Assembly (NCBI GenBank): GCA_947462335.1
Contig: OX381719.1
Location: 64,830,808 to 64,894,807 of the forward strand
DNA length: 64,000 bases
Reading direction: 5' to 3'
DNA from: Harmothoe impar
Taxonomy: Eukaryota; Annelida; Polychaeta; Phyllodocida; Polynoidae
Shown here piece after piece: positions 46,354 through 59,313 of the stretch. Below the pieces are notes generated by a model. The model had not been told where the DNA came from and did no database searches. It worked only from the letters and a program-made list of their open reading frames with translations. Every line of letters begins with the position of its first letter. Within the stretch, counting starts at the first letter, position 1. Made by a program: the position numbers and the translations under genes.

Positions 46354-48036
46354 GGGTCAGACCCCACCAAAATGGACTAATTGGTGGTTATTTTGTCTTT
46401 TTCACCTTTCAGCAGCTATTATGTGGCCATACCTAATCATCACTTATATATCTTGATTTCATGTAAGAGAAAACACCCTAGGCTTTCCGGTGAAAAAACC
46501 AACTTTTTGTTGTCTATTATTTATGGAGTTATGGCCCCTCAAAGTGGAAAAATATCCCCAAAACAGGGTTCCAGGCAATTTCTATTTTATTCAAAAGCCC
46601 CCCATTTCGTATAAGGCCATCACAGCCCTTCCTATTCAGCCTTTTTTACTTGATATATGTGTTTACTCAAATAATTAAGAGTGTTTACCTGGGTGTCTAG
46701 CCCCAAATTTCCTCCACAGTCCTGCAATTCAGAAATGACCCTCGTGTATGCTCCGACACTTTTATATTTGGGGTCAAAATGCACCAAATATTAAAGGCAC
46801 TGGAATATATCAAATATAATCAAAATAAGGGGGGGCACAAGATTTAAAGTGTGGAAAAAGAATTTTGTAATTATCTCTTTTTTTAAACTTCCCAGCGCCA
46901 AAATAGTGATTTTGGACTTTTTTTAAAAGTGTCGGAGCATATATCAATGATGAAAATACTGAATATACATGGTCTCTAGCACATTTTTGTGGGTTGTAAT
47001 GGAATATTTCGGCTGTAATAGATGAATCTCCATTCGTCAGTGTCGAAATTTCATTCAATTTCACCACACGGGCGCAACAATGCGCGGGAATGTAGCCGGT
47101 CTGTATACTCCGACACTTTTATGTATTTTGCCAAAAATGGAGCTCTCGCTCGCTTAATATTGCTTCCCCATGCTACATATCAATTTGAAATTGTACCTAA
47201 GGGAGCCACCTACCCCTCATAACCTTTTTATATCGAATATATGTGTTAAGGCCTACTTTAGGGGTGGTTTTGGTGTGATTCACCTCACAAAATTGGAAAA
47301 ATTTGAACTTATTTCCCCCCAACCAACCTCAAAGTCAGTCTGGCTGGTGCTATGTGTACTTATTATGATTCACACACTTCTAGTTCATCAATTTATCATG
47401 CTTTACCTACGCTGGTAAGATGTATTTGGGTGCCAGAGCCCAATATAGTGATCCTCGGATAAAAGTGTCGGAGCATACACACGATATGGTTAAACTCTCA
47501 TAGTGAAGTTAATAATAACTTAATCAAACCAAATCCAGCGCAGGCTAGATTTACTTGAAAGTATGCATATTGAGGATAGTGCTCAGCAAGTTTGGGGATG
47601 AACAAGGCCGTTTTGAGCAAACTAGAGAAAAGTTGGTGCCCACAGCCATTTTTTTCAAGATTTTCAAGATTTCTACAAAGTTTGTCGGCCTGTAACAGAA
47701 AAGTTTTTAGAGTGGTGATTACCAAACTTGGCATGCATTATTCTATATACTGTGGCTAGTTAGAGGCGAAACTAGAAGATTCTATAGTGCTTTTAAAGCA
47801 TTCTACCAGCTGTTGATATTTTAGTCGTATGCTCCGACACTTTTATATCAGCATATGTTTGCCGGTGAATAAAAACTGACACCCTGGGAGTTAAGCCGTC
47901 CAATTTATGTTTTCATGGAGCCAAGATACTAGTCTTTCAATAAAATAAACTTGCTTTAAGATTAATTGAGTTTGCTGAATTTTCAATCTGATATATTTCT
48001 GCCCCCAGATTAATCCATTTTCGAGATTTCTGACCC
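46354..48036. mobile_element. 1683-bp non-autonomous element at TTAA
   Basis: TTAA flanks both sides (46350-46353, 48037-48040), and copy 2 of the duplication has a single TTAA (53367-53370) at the same point, so the borders are firm. Terminal inverted repeats of ~28 bp are imperfect: GGGTCAGA, then AAAATGGA and TAAT in both. No transposase is seen. Inside, a TATGCTCCGACACTTTTA-like motif occurs five times in alternating orientation (46747 +, 46925 -, 47104 +, 47459 -, 47827 +). piggyBac and Kolobok types use TTAA; the GGG...CCC ends are the reverse of the usual piggyBac CCC...GGG. Confidence 0.85.
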
Positions 48037-48040
48037 TTAA

Positions 48041-48130
48041 AGTGGCATTCTCATCGAGGGTATCCCACTCACAATTCTAGTACTGTTCAAGTCTATTATA
48101 TGGTTAAGTGTGAGTGCTAAGATTGCACCT
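48041..48130. mobile_element. 90-bp TTAA MITE
   Basis: AGTGGCATTCTCATC...GATTGCACCT between TTAA sites, with imperfect terminal inverted repeats. The same unit in copy 2 is at 53371-53460, so it predates the duplication. A second insertion lies at 49402-49489. Confidence 0.65.
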
Positions 48131-49401
48131 TTAAATGACTGACTCCTCCATTGACCAGCCTGTCAGGCCACTCCAGCACATCTTGTAATCTGTCTATGTT
48201 TGCGTTATTAACCAAGACAGTAGACCCTGAAGTAAGGTAATGGATGTTGATGTATGGAGGTGTGAGGTGGGTGGGCACTGACCATCTGAATACATCCCCT
48301 TTTAGTCCCTGCATCACAAGATCCCTCCTCTTACAAGTGTGATGCAGAGTACTCCATGTCTGTAAGGGAGTGGTCAGTTTTCAACCTTAGGGGGGGGAGG
48401 TCGGTGGATTTTCGCGAGAGCGGGTCAACATTTTTTTTGGTCCCACCACCCCTCAGGCAATTTGAAAATGAGCGTGACCGACCCCTTTGAGCTATAGTAA
48501 CGTGTGGGCCTTTTCACTGAAAAAGGGCACAAATTTTTTTGGTCCCCACCCAATTCCACCAACCCCGCTGTTGTTAAAAAATGACTACTCCCTTTGTTTC
48601 TGGAACCAGACAGCAGACTCTGCAGGTAAATGCTATAGATGTAGGGAGGTGTGGGATGGGTGGGCACAGGGAGTAGACTGCAATAAACCTCCTATTAGTC
48701 ACCCGTCTCTGCACGTGAACATCCTGCCCTTACACTGTAAGGTATTAAGGTAGGTCTTTTTCCATTTTACGATGTATGGAATGTGTATTGCCCAGTGTTA
48801 ACCTAGAATGTCTCTCTACTTGCCTCCATTGCTAAGGATACCATTTAGTACCAATCCAATATAAAGCTACCTCACAGAGACCTCCATGTCACATTGGTGA
48901 GGGAGTTATTGACAACCTGCACAGTAGGACTGTCATTGATACCCCCCAAATCGATACATCGGCATTGTTAGAATTCTGATTATCGCATCGACAAAAGCAT
49001 CATATGGACACAATTATTGGCCCACAAGTAGTGCAGGAATTTACCTATTCAAAACTGAAAGAATTTTGTAAAAAATCAAACTAGAACCAACTTATTTATT
49101 AGGTTTAAATTGTTGCCCTTAAAAGACCTAATATTTGTGGGGGGTTAACTTCCCACATTATAATCATTGTTTTCAGATCAAAATAAATCAATATAATCAA
49201 AAAATCAGCACCAAAAAAGTGATAAACGGAATTCAAATAAATTGGATACCAATGACAGTCCTACTGCACAGAATTCCTAGCAGCCAGCCTTTCATACACT
49301 CAGGTATCCAAGGCTTGCTTTCAGGAATCCTTCTTACTCTGTCTTACCCAAGTGTCCCTCCTTTCTTGAACTGATTGCTCTCCCATCCATTTCCCATTTA
49401 A

Positions 49402-49489
49402 GTGGCATTCTCACCGAGCGTTTCCCACTCACAATTCTAGTACTGCTCTAGTCTGCTATGTTGTAAGTGTGAGTGATGAGAATGCCCCT
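49402..49489. mobile_element. 88-bp TTAA MITE, second insertion
   Basis: GTGGCATTCTCACC...GATGAGAATGCCCC flanked by TTTAA on both sides. It is absent from the corresponding part of copy 2 (about 60665-60690), so it inserted after the duplication. Confidence 0.65.
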
Positions 49490-52400
49490 TTAATGCACTT
49501 TGTAATGGCATGTAGGTGAGATTCCTGCAGTTACTTTATATTTCTTTAATGCTACCACTGCCATCTTTGAATTAGTCATACTGTTTGGGCCTACACCCAG
49601 TAAAATACATGACTATTATACAGGAAAACCTGTTTTATATTTCTGTTTCATTAGTTGGTTAGGTCCCTTTTTCAGATGTAAATATATAATTTTATACTTG
49701 TTTATGAGCCTTTTTGCAAGTGTAACCACTCTTATTCTCTTATTATGATGCAGAATTTGGCACACTGTACAATTTCCTACATGTTGCAAATATTCCAAAG
49801 CTTATAAAAGATTTCTTGATGAAAAAACAGTGACATTAGATTGAGCTTATTTTCAAGTCATTGAAAAAAAGGTTTTATGGTCCACAATCAGATCTGAGCT
49901 CATTCATACCGCCTGAAAGCTCTCACTAGATACTGGATTCTCTGCTTCCAGTTACTGGACAGGGGAGTCGTTCAAAGCGGTTCCTGGACCTCAGTCTCCA
50001 CTGGCAGATCAGTGCCATAGGAGGCAGAACTGTGTGTGAGGAATGATCTAGAGGAGATTCTAGTCTGCATTTTTGAAAGAAAGTGCTGTGATTTTCAAAG
50101 GTTGAAAACCACATATATATATATATACACAAATATATAATAAACATACAAAGACATATTACAGTGTTGTGGTGATCTCCCAACTTGCCTTCTTTGCTAA
50201 AGCTGCCATGTGATATGGGTGGACATAGAGAGTAGACTGCAATAAATCTTCTGTGATTTTTGGCATAATCATACATTGGGTGTCCCACTGGCATGGTTAG
50301 GTATCCCTATGGGTCCTATAGCATTGCATAGCTGGTTGGATGGAAAAGTTGGATCCCTGTACAATACAGTTGAAATAGCACACATACATAAATCTGTTCC
50401 CATTTATCTAATATTTGCAATAAAGGAACCAGTGTAGATACACAACTTCCAGAAAGAGAGTCATGAATTTTATCCATTCTGGAGGCCAGCCAAGACTACC
50501 CTTTGACTTCCTGTTTTTTATCTGTCTCAGCAATGACATGGATTAGGTGCGAAGATGATTATATTAATTTACTTTAGCTAGTTAGTAATAGAGATTTGGC
50601 AGGCTTTCAACATTAAGAAGGATGTCATGTGATCAGTACAGTATGGCCCACTGAACTACTCTGGTGAGTTCTCAAGAAAGTATATAAAAGATTATGACTG
50701 AACATGCTGCTGTGAAGCCACTTATCAAACTCACTGTTTTATCTCCCTATAAGCAATGACATGGATTAGCTGTGCAGATAAATTCATAGCGTCAATTTAA
50801 CTAAATTTGAGGTTGGTAATAGAGATTTATCAGGCTTTCAACATTGAGAAGGATGTCATACGATCAGCACATTACGGTCCATTAAACTACTCCGGTGAGT
50901 TTCTCAAGATAACTTTGTATTCACTTCGATGCAACCTTCATGCTGATGGCAATGTTCCCATCTCCCAGATGTACAGTTCCAGTAGTCAGATTTCCAGGCT
51001 GGTGATCACCGGCTGATGAGACAGTGACAAGTCTATGATAACAATCATGGGACTTACACAAAAACTATCTAATTCCTAAATTTAAAATTTGTTATATGGT
51101 ATTGAAATTCAGTGCATGGTCATTCCAATATTCTAGCATGTTGCACTATGTATGATGATACAACTTAAATCATGTAAAAACATAATTCCAAGAATTAAGA
51201 AAAAGTATATCTTATTCTCAATCAGGAATATGCCTCACAGCATTCATTAACTTTAGGCATTAGTTCACAGATTGGAACCTTGAAAGTTTCATGCTCGTGT
51301 CATGCCATGTACACATCAGTCAAAGTTTGCAAAACATCACCATGAGCATGGACAGTTGGATAATAATGAGATGAAGAGGGAGAGGAGGTGAGTAATCTGT
51401 AGCTTGTGCTTGGTCACGCCAACAGTTGATACATGTGCCAGTGAAGGTGAGGTGTTGCCATTAAAACATGATATCTATCTATCAGACATTTTATCTACGG
51501 GGAATTCTGATATGACACAGCCACCATTCAGGTCTTTAACAAGTGTCAGAACTAATTGAGTGTGCAGTGAACAGAATTCACAAACTCTACAGCTCCATCG
51601 TCCAACCAATTATCCCAGATTTCAAAGTTAGTACCATAAAACTTCGGTTATAAGCCAATCTTTTTTGATTCTATAGTACTAGAAGCCAAATTTCTTCATC
51701 AAATTGGTGACTGCCTCACGCTTGGCATCTAAAGGGAATTCTGATATCACATAGCTCCATTTTTGATTCTTTGAAATCAATTAAAACTCTGTAACTCAGT
51801 AGTCTAGTCCACACCCATTAAACCTTGTCTAGGCAGCTCCCATAATAAACATTTACCCCATTATTCTTAAGAAAGTAAAGGTTATGACAAGGATACATTC
51901 CTTTATTTGAGAGCCTTAGAAATGTCATGCTATGTCAGAACAAAGTGTTTATCTAATTTGTTATTCAGGCAATCTTGTTCAAATAGCCTGACCTTAGCAG
52001 ATCTTGACTCACTGTATCTCAGCTAGTAAACCATGTCCATATTTCGAGCTTTCCTTTTGGCTTATAATATGTCTAGTATTTCTGCATGGGACCCCAGGAC
52101 CTGCACCTGAGCGCTGCCTGTACATACCAAACTATGGTGTGGTCATTGTAAGTCCTGAGGATATCCACATTCTACTGTATATATCCTCCTTCTACTGTCT
52201 CTCTCTGCAACTGAGTTATACTGGGATGACTTCTATGCACTCCTCAGCTAAAGTTATAGTTTTCTCCAGGAAAAACAAAAGATACAGAAATCACAAGCAG
52301 CTCAGCATGCTGTTTTAATGGCTATTAAAGCCAGAATGTAAGGGTTAAATAATGCAGAACAAAGAATATCAGAGTGTTCATTGTTCAAAGTATGTGTATT

Positions 52401-53370
52401 ACAAACCAGCACTGCACATGTTACCGGCGTACAAAGCAATGCAATGAGGGACACAGAGAAAAGTTCTGTGTGTCAAAGAAACAAGGTACATTGTTTTTTC
52501 CCCAAATAAACTGTTCCAGTTCCAAAAGCTACATTGCTCTAGAGTTAGCAAAACAACTCTTGTCTGCGTCCTCTCCTTAAGCTTAATAGAGCAAAATGCC
52601 TTTAATTTGTAATGACTAGACTTCAAATTTCAATTCCTAGTTCATTGTTCAAAGACTCCTTTCCATTTCTAAAAAGATCATTAGAAAATCTTAACTCTGC
52701 TCATTCAAAAGCATCTAAGGAAGAAACTTAGACATAGAATTAATACTGTCCTCTTGCTAAAAATAGTATAACAGATTACTTTTCTGGTTTACAATAAAAC
52801 ATTTGCTGCTCGATTATATTGCTAGATTTGTTATGAAAAATTAGTTGACATGTAAGCAATCCAGAAGAAGTTGCCAGAGTATAATTACCAAAGGACTTGG
52901 AGAGGAGGAGGAATAGAAAAAGACTAGAGAGAGAATTTAAGATGTGAAGAAGTGAGGCTGGGTAATTGAAGATGGTGGTTAGATATATTAACAATCTCTA
53001 GGTGTGTTCATGGTGAGATAAAGGGAGCTATAGCACACCTGTAATATGGAGATACTTAGGGAAAACCATTCATAATTGCAGTGTCAGCATAGGGAAAAAG
53101 GCATTTATTTATATATTTTTCCCCCTATTGTATTGATCAGGCAGAATGTAGTAAAGAATCTGTCTGGTGCTCTGAAACATCAAACAACAGTCCTTCAAGC
53201 TGATCCTGCCTCTCCCGCACCTGCTACTAGAGCATGCCTTGTACACTGTATTCAACGTTCAATGCTGCAGGCAAGGGTACTACTATAGTTCTACACCTCT
53301 CTGTACCTTGTTCATAGAACACACTACATTCCTCTTGGATGCATATCTTTCCCACCCTGCTTCATCTTAA

Positions 53371-53460
53371 AGTGGCATTCTCATCGAGGGTATCCCACTC
53401 ACAATTCTAGTACTGTTCTAGTATATTATATGGTTAAGTGTCAGTGCTGAGATTGCACCT
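53371..53460. mobile_element. 90-bp TTAA MITE in copy 2
   Basis: Orthologue of 48041-48130. Its left TTAA is the unoccupied equivalent of the 46354-48036 insertion site. Confidence 0.65.
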
Positions 53461-53709
53461 TTAAATGACTCCTCCAGTGACCAGCCCTACCAGCCGCGCC
53501 AGCACATTTTGTAATCTGTCTTTGTTTGCGTCATTGACCAAGACAGTAGACACTGAAGTAAGGTAATGGATGTAGATGTATGGAGGTGTGAGATGGGTGG
53601 GCACTGACCATCTGAATACATCCCCTATTAGTCCCTGCATTGCAAGATCCCTCCTCTCACAAGTGTGATGCAGAGTACCCCATGTCTGTTAGGGAGTGGT
53701 CATTTTACA

Positions 53710-53716
53710 ACCATAG
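53710..53716. repeat. ACCATAG target duplication, left
   Basis: Repeated at 56893-56899 on the other side of the foldback element. Copy 1 has one ACCTTAG at 48384-48390, the empty site. Confidence 0.75.
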
Positions 53717-56700
53717 CAAGGATTATATAGGGTAGGATGTCCGACTCGGTAAATTTCCATGTTATAGCCCCCCCCCCCCTCTACCCCCCCCATTAAAGTG
53801 GGCGACTTTGTGTGCTCACTATTGAAAACTATGGAGAATAGGGAGTTTTATGTGGTTCTTTTGAGTCTTAATTAGAGTGATACCAAATGAAAAGAAGGGG
53901 TTTTCTAGACCAAAAAATCCTGCTGAATCCAAATTTTGTGGTCTTGATTCCCAAAAACTGACCAAATCCACTCAAAAATGATGTTTGATGATGTAAAGTA
54001 TTAAGAAAATGTACAAAATAATGTTGAAAATGTTTGGGACATTACCTATATATAAACCTGTCAATCAAAATCAGTACCTCAATCTACCTATTCAAAATTG
54101 GCCTATCCCTCAATCTGACAGGCATTCTTCCTATGTATCACTCTACCTATCCTGCACACTGCCTATCCCTCAGCCTACCTATCCCTCAAGTTACCTATCC
54201 CTTGTATTGAATTAGAGCCTTCTCTTGGATTAGCTCATCCCTCCAAAAGCTTAAAGGCTAAAGCCTATCCCTCTCCTTGCTACTCCTGCCCACTTTCTGT
54301 GCCTACCTATCACTGAGTCTACCTATCCCCAATCTGCCTATCACCTAGCCTACCTATCCCTCATTGTGACTATCCCTCACTCTGCCTATTTGTCATGTTT
54401 TATCAGCTTTATCCATATTTTAACTATGCCCATCTGCTAAACATAACATTCCTCACCATGTCCACTATGATTTGTACCTATCCTTGATTTTCCTATCACC
54501 CAGCCTACCTATCCCTCAATGTGACTATCCCTCACTCTGCCTATCCCTCATGTTTCATCTACATTCAATTTATCTAATCCCACATGGAGCTCAACATGAC
54601 ATGTCTACTATTTCTATGTATAAGTTAATTTTCCTATCATCTAGTCAACCTAACTTTCCTTGAGCCTATCCTGGCATATCCCTCATGCTTAACCTACACA
54701 TCCCTCAGACTCCCTAGCCCCCATGGCATTTACATATCCCCACCTTGCAAGATACCCTCCATATCTATCTCTTACACTGCTTATTACCCACACTACCTAT
54801 CCCTCTCAGACTTCATTTGGCTGAATACCTATCCCCCATGTTATGACTAGCCCTTATTCTGCCTATCCCTCATATTCCCTATAACCTCTTACCTATCTAA
54901 GGTCTCCCAGCCTTCCTTTTTCCCAATGTACCTACACTATTCCTTAGTAAACATACACCTAAGGTACCTATCCCACAGTGTACATACACATGTACCTTTA
55001 TCTACCTATCACTCATGCTTCATATAATTGAGTCTACCTATATCCTCAGAGTGCCTATCCTTCATCCCCGTTATGTTTTTATGTGAAGCCCTCAATGTAT
55101 CCATCTATACTACATGTTGCATATCCCTGCCCCCGACATTTCCCCTGTCCTCCTATCACCCATGGCCAATATCTGCTGATGGGTAAATAGAGAAATGGGT
55201 TAAATGAAGAATATACAGAATGTGTGATATACAGCATAGGGGATAGGAAGATAGAGAGAGCTAGAGTAAGCAAGTAGGATAGATAAAGAGAAAGCTAGGC
55301 ATCTTCAGGGCAGGCAATGTCAGGCATAGATCTGGACAAGCACGAACATTTAAGAGGCTAAGGGCTGTGCACAGAGACATGAGAGATATGCAGGCTGAAG
55401 GATAGGCACAGGGGGGGGGGGGGGGACAGGCATAATTTATAAGAGGCAGACTGAGAAATAAAAAGAGAGAACAGAACACAAGGTGAGGAATATGTATACG
55501 ACAGGTTAGACACACTGAGGGATATACCGCAACAGCATGAAGGATAGGCATCATGAGGGATGGGTAGGCTGAATGATATGAAACTTGAATGATAGCTAGA
55601 TGGAGGTATATGTGCAAGTAAACTGTAGGATAGATACCTTAGGGGTATGTTGACAAAGGAATGGTCACCATTGGTAACAGTAAAAAGTTATAGGAAGCAT
55701 GAGGGAGAGGCAAACTGAGGGACAGTCATAGAGGGCATGAGGGATAGGTATTCAGGAAGATCAAGTGTGAAAAGAATAGGTAGTATGTGTCTAATAAGTA
55801 GTTTGAGAGATAGGTATGGAGAGCATCTTTCAAGGTGGGGATATGTAAAAGCCATGGGGCTAGGGATTCTGAGGGATGTGTAGTTTAGACATGAGGGATA
55901 TGCCAGCATTGGCATAATGAAGGAGAGGTATATTGGGTGATTAACTTAACTTAAATTAACTTATCCATACAAATTGTAGGCCTGTTATCTTTAGTAGATA
56001 GGATCAAATAAACAGAAAAATAATGCAAGTTAAACATGAGGGATAGGCAGAGTGAGAGATCATCACGATGAGGGATAGGTAGGCTGGGTGATAGGAAAAT
56101 TGAGGATAGGTACAAATCATAGTGGACATGGTGAGGAATGTTATGTTTAGCAGATGGGCATAGTTAAAAATATAATATGGATAAGGCTGATAAAACATGG
56201 CAAATAGGCAGAGTGAGGGATAGTCACAAGAGGGATGGGTAGGTTGGGTGATAGGCAGATTGGGGATAGGTAGACTCAGTGATAGGTAGGCACAGAAAGT
56301 GGGCAGGAGTAGCAAGGGGAGGGATAGGCTTTAGCCTTTAGGCTTTTGGGGGGATGAGCTAATCCAAGAGAAGGTTCTAATTCAATACAAGGGATAGGTA
56401 ACTTGAGGGATAGGTAGGCTGAGGGATAGGCAGTGTGCAGGATAGGTAGAGTGATACATAGGAAGAATGCCTGTCAGATTGAGGGATAGGCCAATTTTGA
56501 ATAGGTAGATTGAGGTACTGATTTTGATTGACAGGTTTATATATAGGTAATGTCCCAAACATTTTCAACATTATTTTGTACATTTTCTTAATACTTAGCA
56601 TCATCAAACTTCATTTTTGAGTGGATTTGGTCAGTTTTTGGGAATCAAGACCACAAAATTTGGATTCAGCAGGATTTTTTGGTCTAGAAAACCCCTTCTT

Positions 56701-56892
56701 TTCATTTGGTATCACTCTAATAAAGACTCAAAAGAACCACATAAAACCCACTCTTCTCCATAGTTTGCAATAGTGAGCACACAAGGTCGCCCACTTTCAT
56801 GGGGGGGTAGAAGGGGCTAGAGGGGGGAGGCTTGTCACACTGTGCCCATAGGCGAGGTGCTAAGTGAGACCTCCTACCCTATATGCTTCTTG
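53717..56892. mobile_element. 3.2-kb foldback element
   Basis: Inverted arms of ~840 bp (53717-54555 and 56035-56892) at roughly 90% identity, with ends CAAGGATTATATAGGG...CCCTATATGCTTCTTG, so a short TIR with a few mismatches. A 7-bp ACCATAG duplication and an empty site at 48384 in copy 1 confirm insertion. Most of the interior is a degenerate minisatellite of CCTATCCCTCA on the left half that flips to TGAGGGATAGG on the right half near 55170. C and G homopolymers lie close to both ends. No transposase; ORFs here are repeats of the minisatellite and not genes. Confidence 0.85.
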
Positions 56893-56899
56893 ACCATAG
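56893..56899. repeat. ACCATAG target duplication, right
   Basis: Matches 53710-53716. Confidence 0.75.
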
Positions 56900-57289
56900 G
56901 GGAGGGTCGGTGGATTTTCGCGAGAGCGGGTCAATTTTTTTTTCGTCCCACCCCTCAGGCATTTTGAAAATGAGCGCGACCGACCCCTTTGAGCTATATA
57001 GTCTGGGAGCCAGTGCCATTGAATTTTGAATTTGTTGCACCCCCCCTGTGACAAGCATCCCATGGTATCAAATGAAAGGTAAGACCCCAGGCTTTCAATT
57101 TTGGTCAATGGCTAGTCTGGGGAGGACCAGCATGTCACACTTATGTGCCCGTTTCCATGGCAACCAATATTTTCAATATTTTCAACAAAATATCAATAAT
57201 TGATTTTTGATTCTAATTATTTTGAGAACCGTTATAGCTGGACATTTGAAATTTTGACATGAGACTCATATATTGGGCCCCTATGAGTA

Positions 57290-57690
57290 GAAATGAAATA
57301 CTTGACCTTGGCCAAGGTCAAGGTCATCTGATTTGACCTTGTAAGAGAAAATTTGCTCCAAATACTACCTGTGAGTATGTTTTAACTCAAAACAAAGGAA
57401 ATGGAAATCTATGGTTGTAGCTGGACATGTGAAAATTTGATATGAGACTCATATATCACACCCCATTTAATGGGGATAAGTTATTTGACATTGGTCAAGG
57501 TCAAGGTCACATGATATGACCTTGAAAGTGAGAATATCCTTAAGATACTTGCAATTGTTGAAATTGATGTGGTAGATGCATGAACTCTCAACAATATAAA
57601 GACAGATACATTGAACCCCATTGAATGGGAATACATCATATAACCTTGGTCAAGGTCAAGGTTATATGATATGACCTTGAAGTTGAGAAA
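57290..57690 (+). repeat. TCAAGGTCA repeat array
   Basis: Three diverged units, 149-183 bp apart, each with TCAAGGTCA (57318, 57501, 57650) followed about 10-15 nt later by an inverted TGACCTTG, and preceded by a TGAGACTCATATAT-like block in the first two. TCAAGGTCA is the known extended half-site of monomeric nuclear receptors (ERR, NR5A). Binding here is unproven. Confidence 0.6.
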
Positions 57691-57939
57691 ACACTTGTGT
57701 AAGACACAGAAAAATAACGATGTTTGGCAAATTGAATACACAGATAGCAGGTAGCAGTCTAAGCCTTCATTTAGTCCAGGTGGCTCTTCGGAGTCCAATT
57801 GATAGAACTATTATGCCTGTGCTAAACTGCCATTTCCTTGAGATAGCAAATAGCCAGTGGGCACAGCATCAGTCTGCACCAACTATAGTATTTTCTCAAA
57901 TGACTAGTTGCATTGCAACATTTACTAGCAACTCTTTAA

Positions 57940-58184
57940 CCCTCTCACCGCCAGCAGGTCGCTATAGCGGCCAGAGCACCAAATTCACTGAGCTGAACTA
58001 GAAAATATTACTATGTTTGGTATCATATTAAAGCTTATGACATCCTTTTTCACATCCTATATTCGATTCATTTTTACAAAGAATGTTCAATGAGTTACTA
58101 TGCCAAAACCTCATTTGAATTTTTGATATTTATGATTTTTTCATTTTTGGGGGAAAACTACACAGAAATCTGGCGGTGGGAGGG
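57940..58184. mobile_element. 245-bp piggyBac-type MITE
   Basis: TTAA on both sides (57936-57939, 58185-58188) and near-perfect 15-17-bp inverted ends CCCTCTCACCGCCAG / CTGGCGGTGGGAGGG. The CCC...GGG ends with TTAA match the piggyBac signature. No coding capacity. Confidence 0.8.
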
Positions 58185-58961
58185 TTAAAGGTATGACCTA
58201 GTGTCTACGCATATGGCACATGGTGGCAAAAACTGCCTAAAACCATAAAAAAACATATCCCTGTTGGATATGTCCTAACTCACTCTCATTAACCATTTAA
58301 ATGTCAGACTATGGCATTCTGCACATCTTGTCACTGTGTTTGATTACTGCCAAAAGCTATGTGCTACTCTATTATGACACATCTGTACCGACTAGAAAAG
58401 ATGTCCCATACTTTACGAATTTATTATTGATACACTATTACTTTGAATGCAAGATGTATCTTATGATCTTATATATATATATTGCTAAGCTTTATATTAC
58501 AAAATGTTAGGAACTTCTCTTCTGTGTTGCAAAATACAGAAAATAATACAATTTTTTTCCCCTAAATGGGTCATGGTTTCACCTATGACTACTACTTTTC
58601 ATGGATTGATTATATCACATATGATGCCATTGTTGAAAAATAACCCGGCTCTTTAAATCAGAACAGTACAGATTATACCTCAGTATGACTGCATCTTATG
58701 TTTCTTATTTAGATTATTTAGATTACAATTGCTAGGGATGGAATAAAAACATTCTTTTTCATGCTATTTTTTTTAAACAGCTCTATGGGGTAGTAAATTA
58801 TCAGAATTAACTGTTCTGATGATTGGAATATAATCTAGAGATAATTTACTGGGCTAACATCTCTCATTTAATGGATACTCCTTTTATTAAAGTCTACAGA
58901 GCAGTTCAAAGTCAGAAATTAGGGAAGTAAATGGAAAACTTTAAAAAATATTGATTTGTGT

Positions 58962-59190
58962 GCCTCTACATGGGTACCCACAATTTTGACTGTGTCCCTG
59001 TGTCAGATTTAAGCAAAAGGGCCATGTCACTGTGTCGAATTTTATGTATAGGGCCCTATATACAAACTTAGAGACAAATCCCTGTGGGTCGATTTTTACC
59101 CCTAATTTTCCTGTGTCCGTCGTTTTTTAAAAGGGCCTAAAACGGCCGAGTCATCATGTTGCCGGTGTCGATTTTTACCCATGTAGAGGC
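58962..59190. mobile_element. 229-bp MITE
   Basis: Perfect 15-bp inverted ends GCCTCTACATGGGTA / TACCCATGTAGAGGC. ATTTGT occurs just outside both ends, a possible target duplication, but the border is off by one or two bases. GTGTCGA-like blocks recur inside. Confidence 0.65.
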
Positions 59191-59313
59191 CCATTTGTCC
59201 TTATTTTCTCATTTTCAAAAGCTCTGTAGGCTTTAATGATAGGAATATCTTTAACTGAGAGACCAGTAAATCATCTAGTAGTACAGCAGCATTGAAGGCT
59301 GAATAACCCATCA

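Larger units (their letters stand above)
40395..50100 (+). repeat. Tandem segmental duplication, copy 1
   Basis: Collinear with copy 2 (50445-61260) in the same orientation: 40395-41100 matches 50445-51190; 43040-43470 matches 51230-51720; 44880-46353 matches 51895-53370; 48037-48490 matches 53367-53716 plus 56900-57003; 48490-50060 matches 60005-61230. Identity looks like roughly 85-92%. Stretches at 41100-43040 and 43470-44880 have no match in copy 2. The content is non-coding, and shared ORF-like stretches carry frame-breaking indels between copies. A G12 run lies at about 44741. Confidence 0.8.

Noticed and set aside
53717..56892. ORFs within the foldback element (for example 55261-55617, 56004-56315)
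   Set aside because: They translate the CCTATCCCTCA minisatellite and repeat the same Pro/Tyr/Ser-rich peptide.
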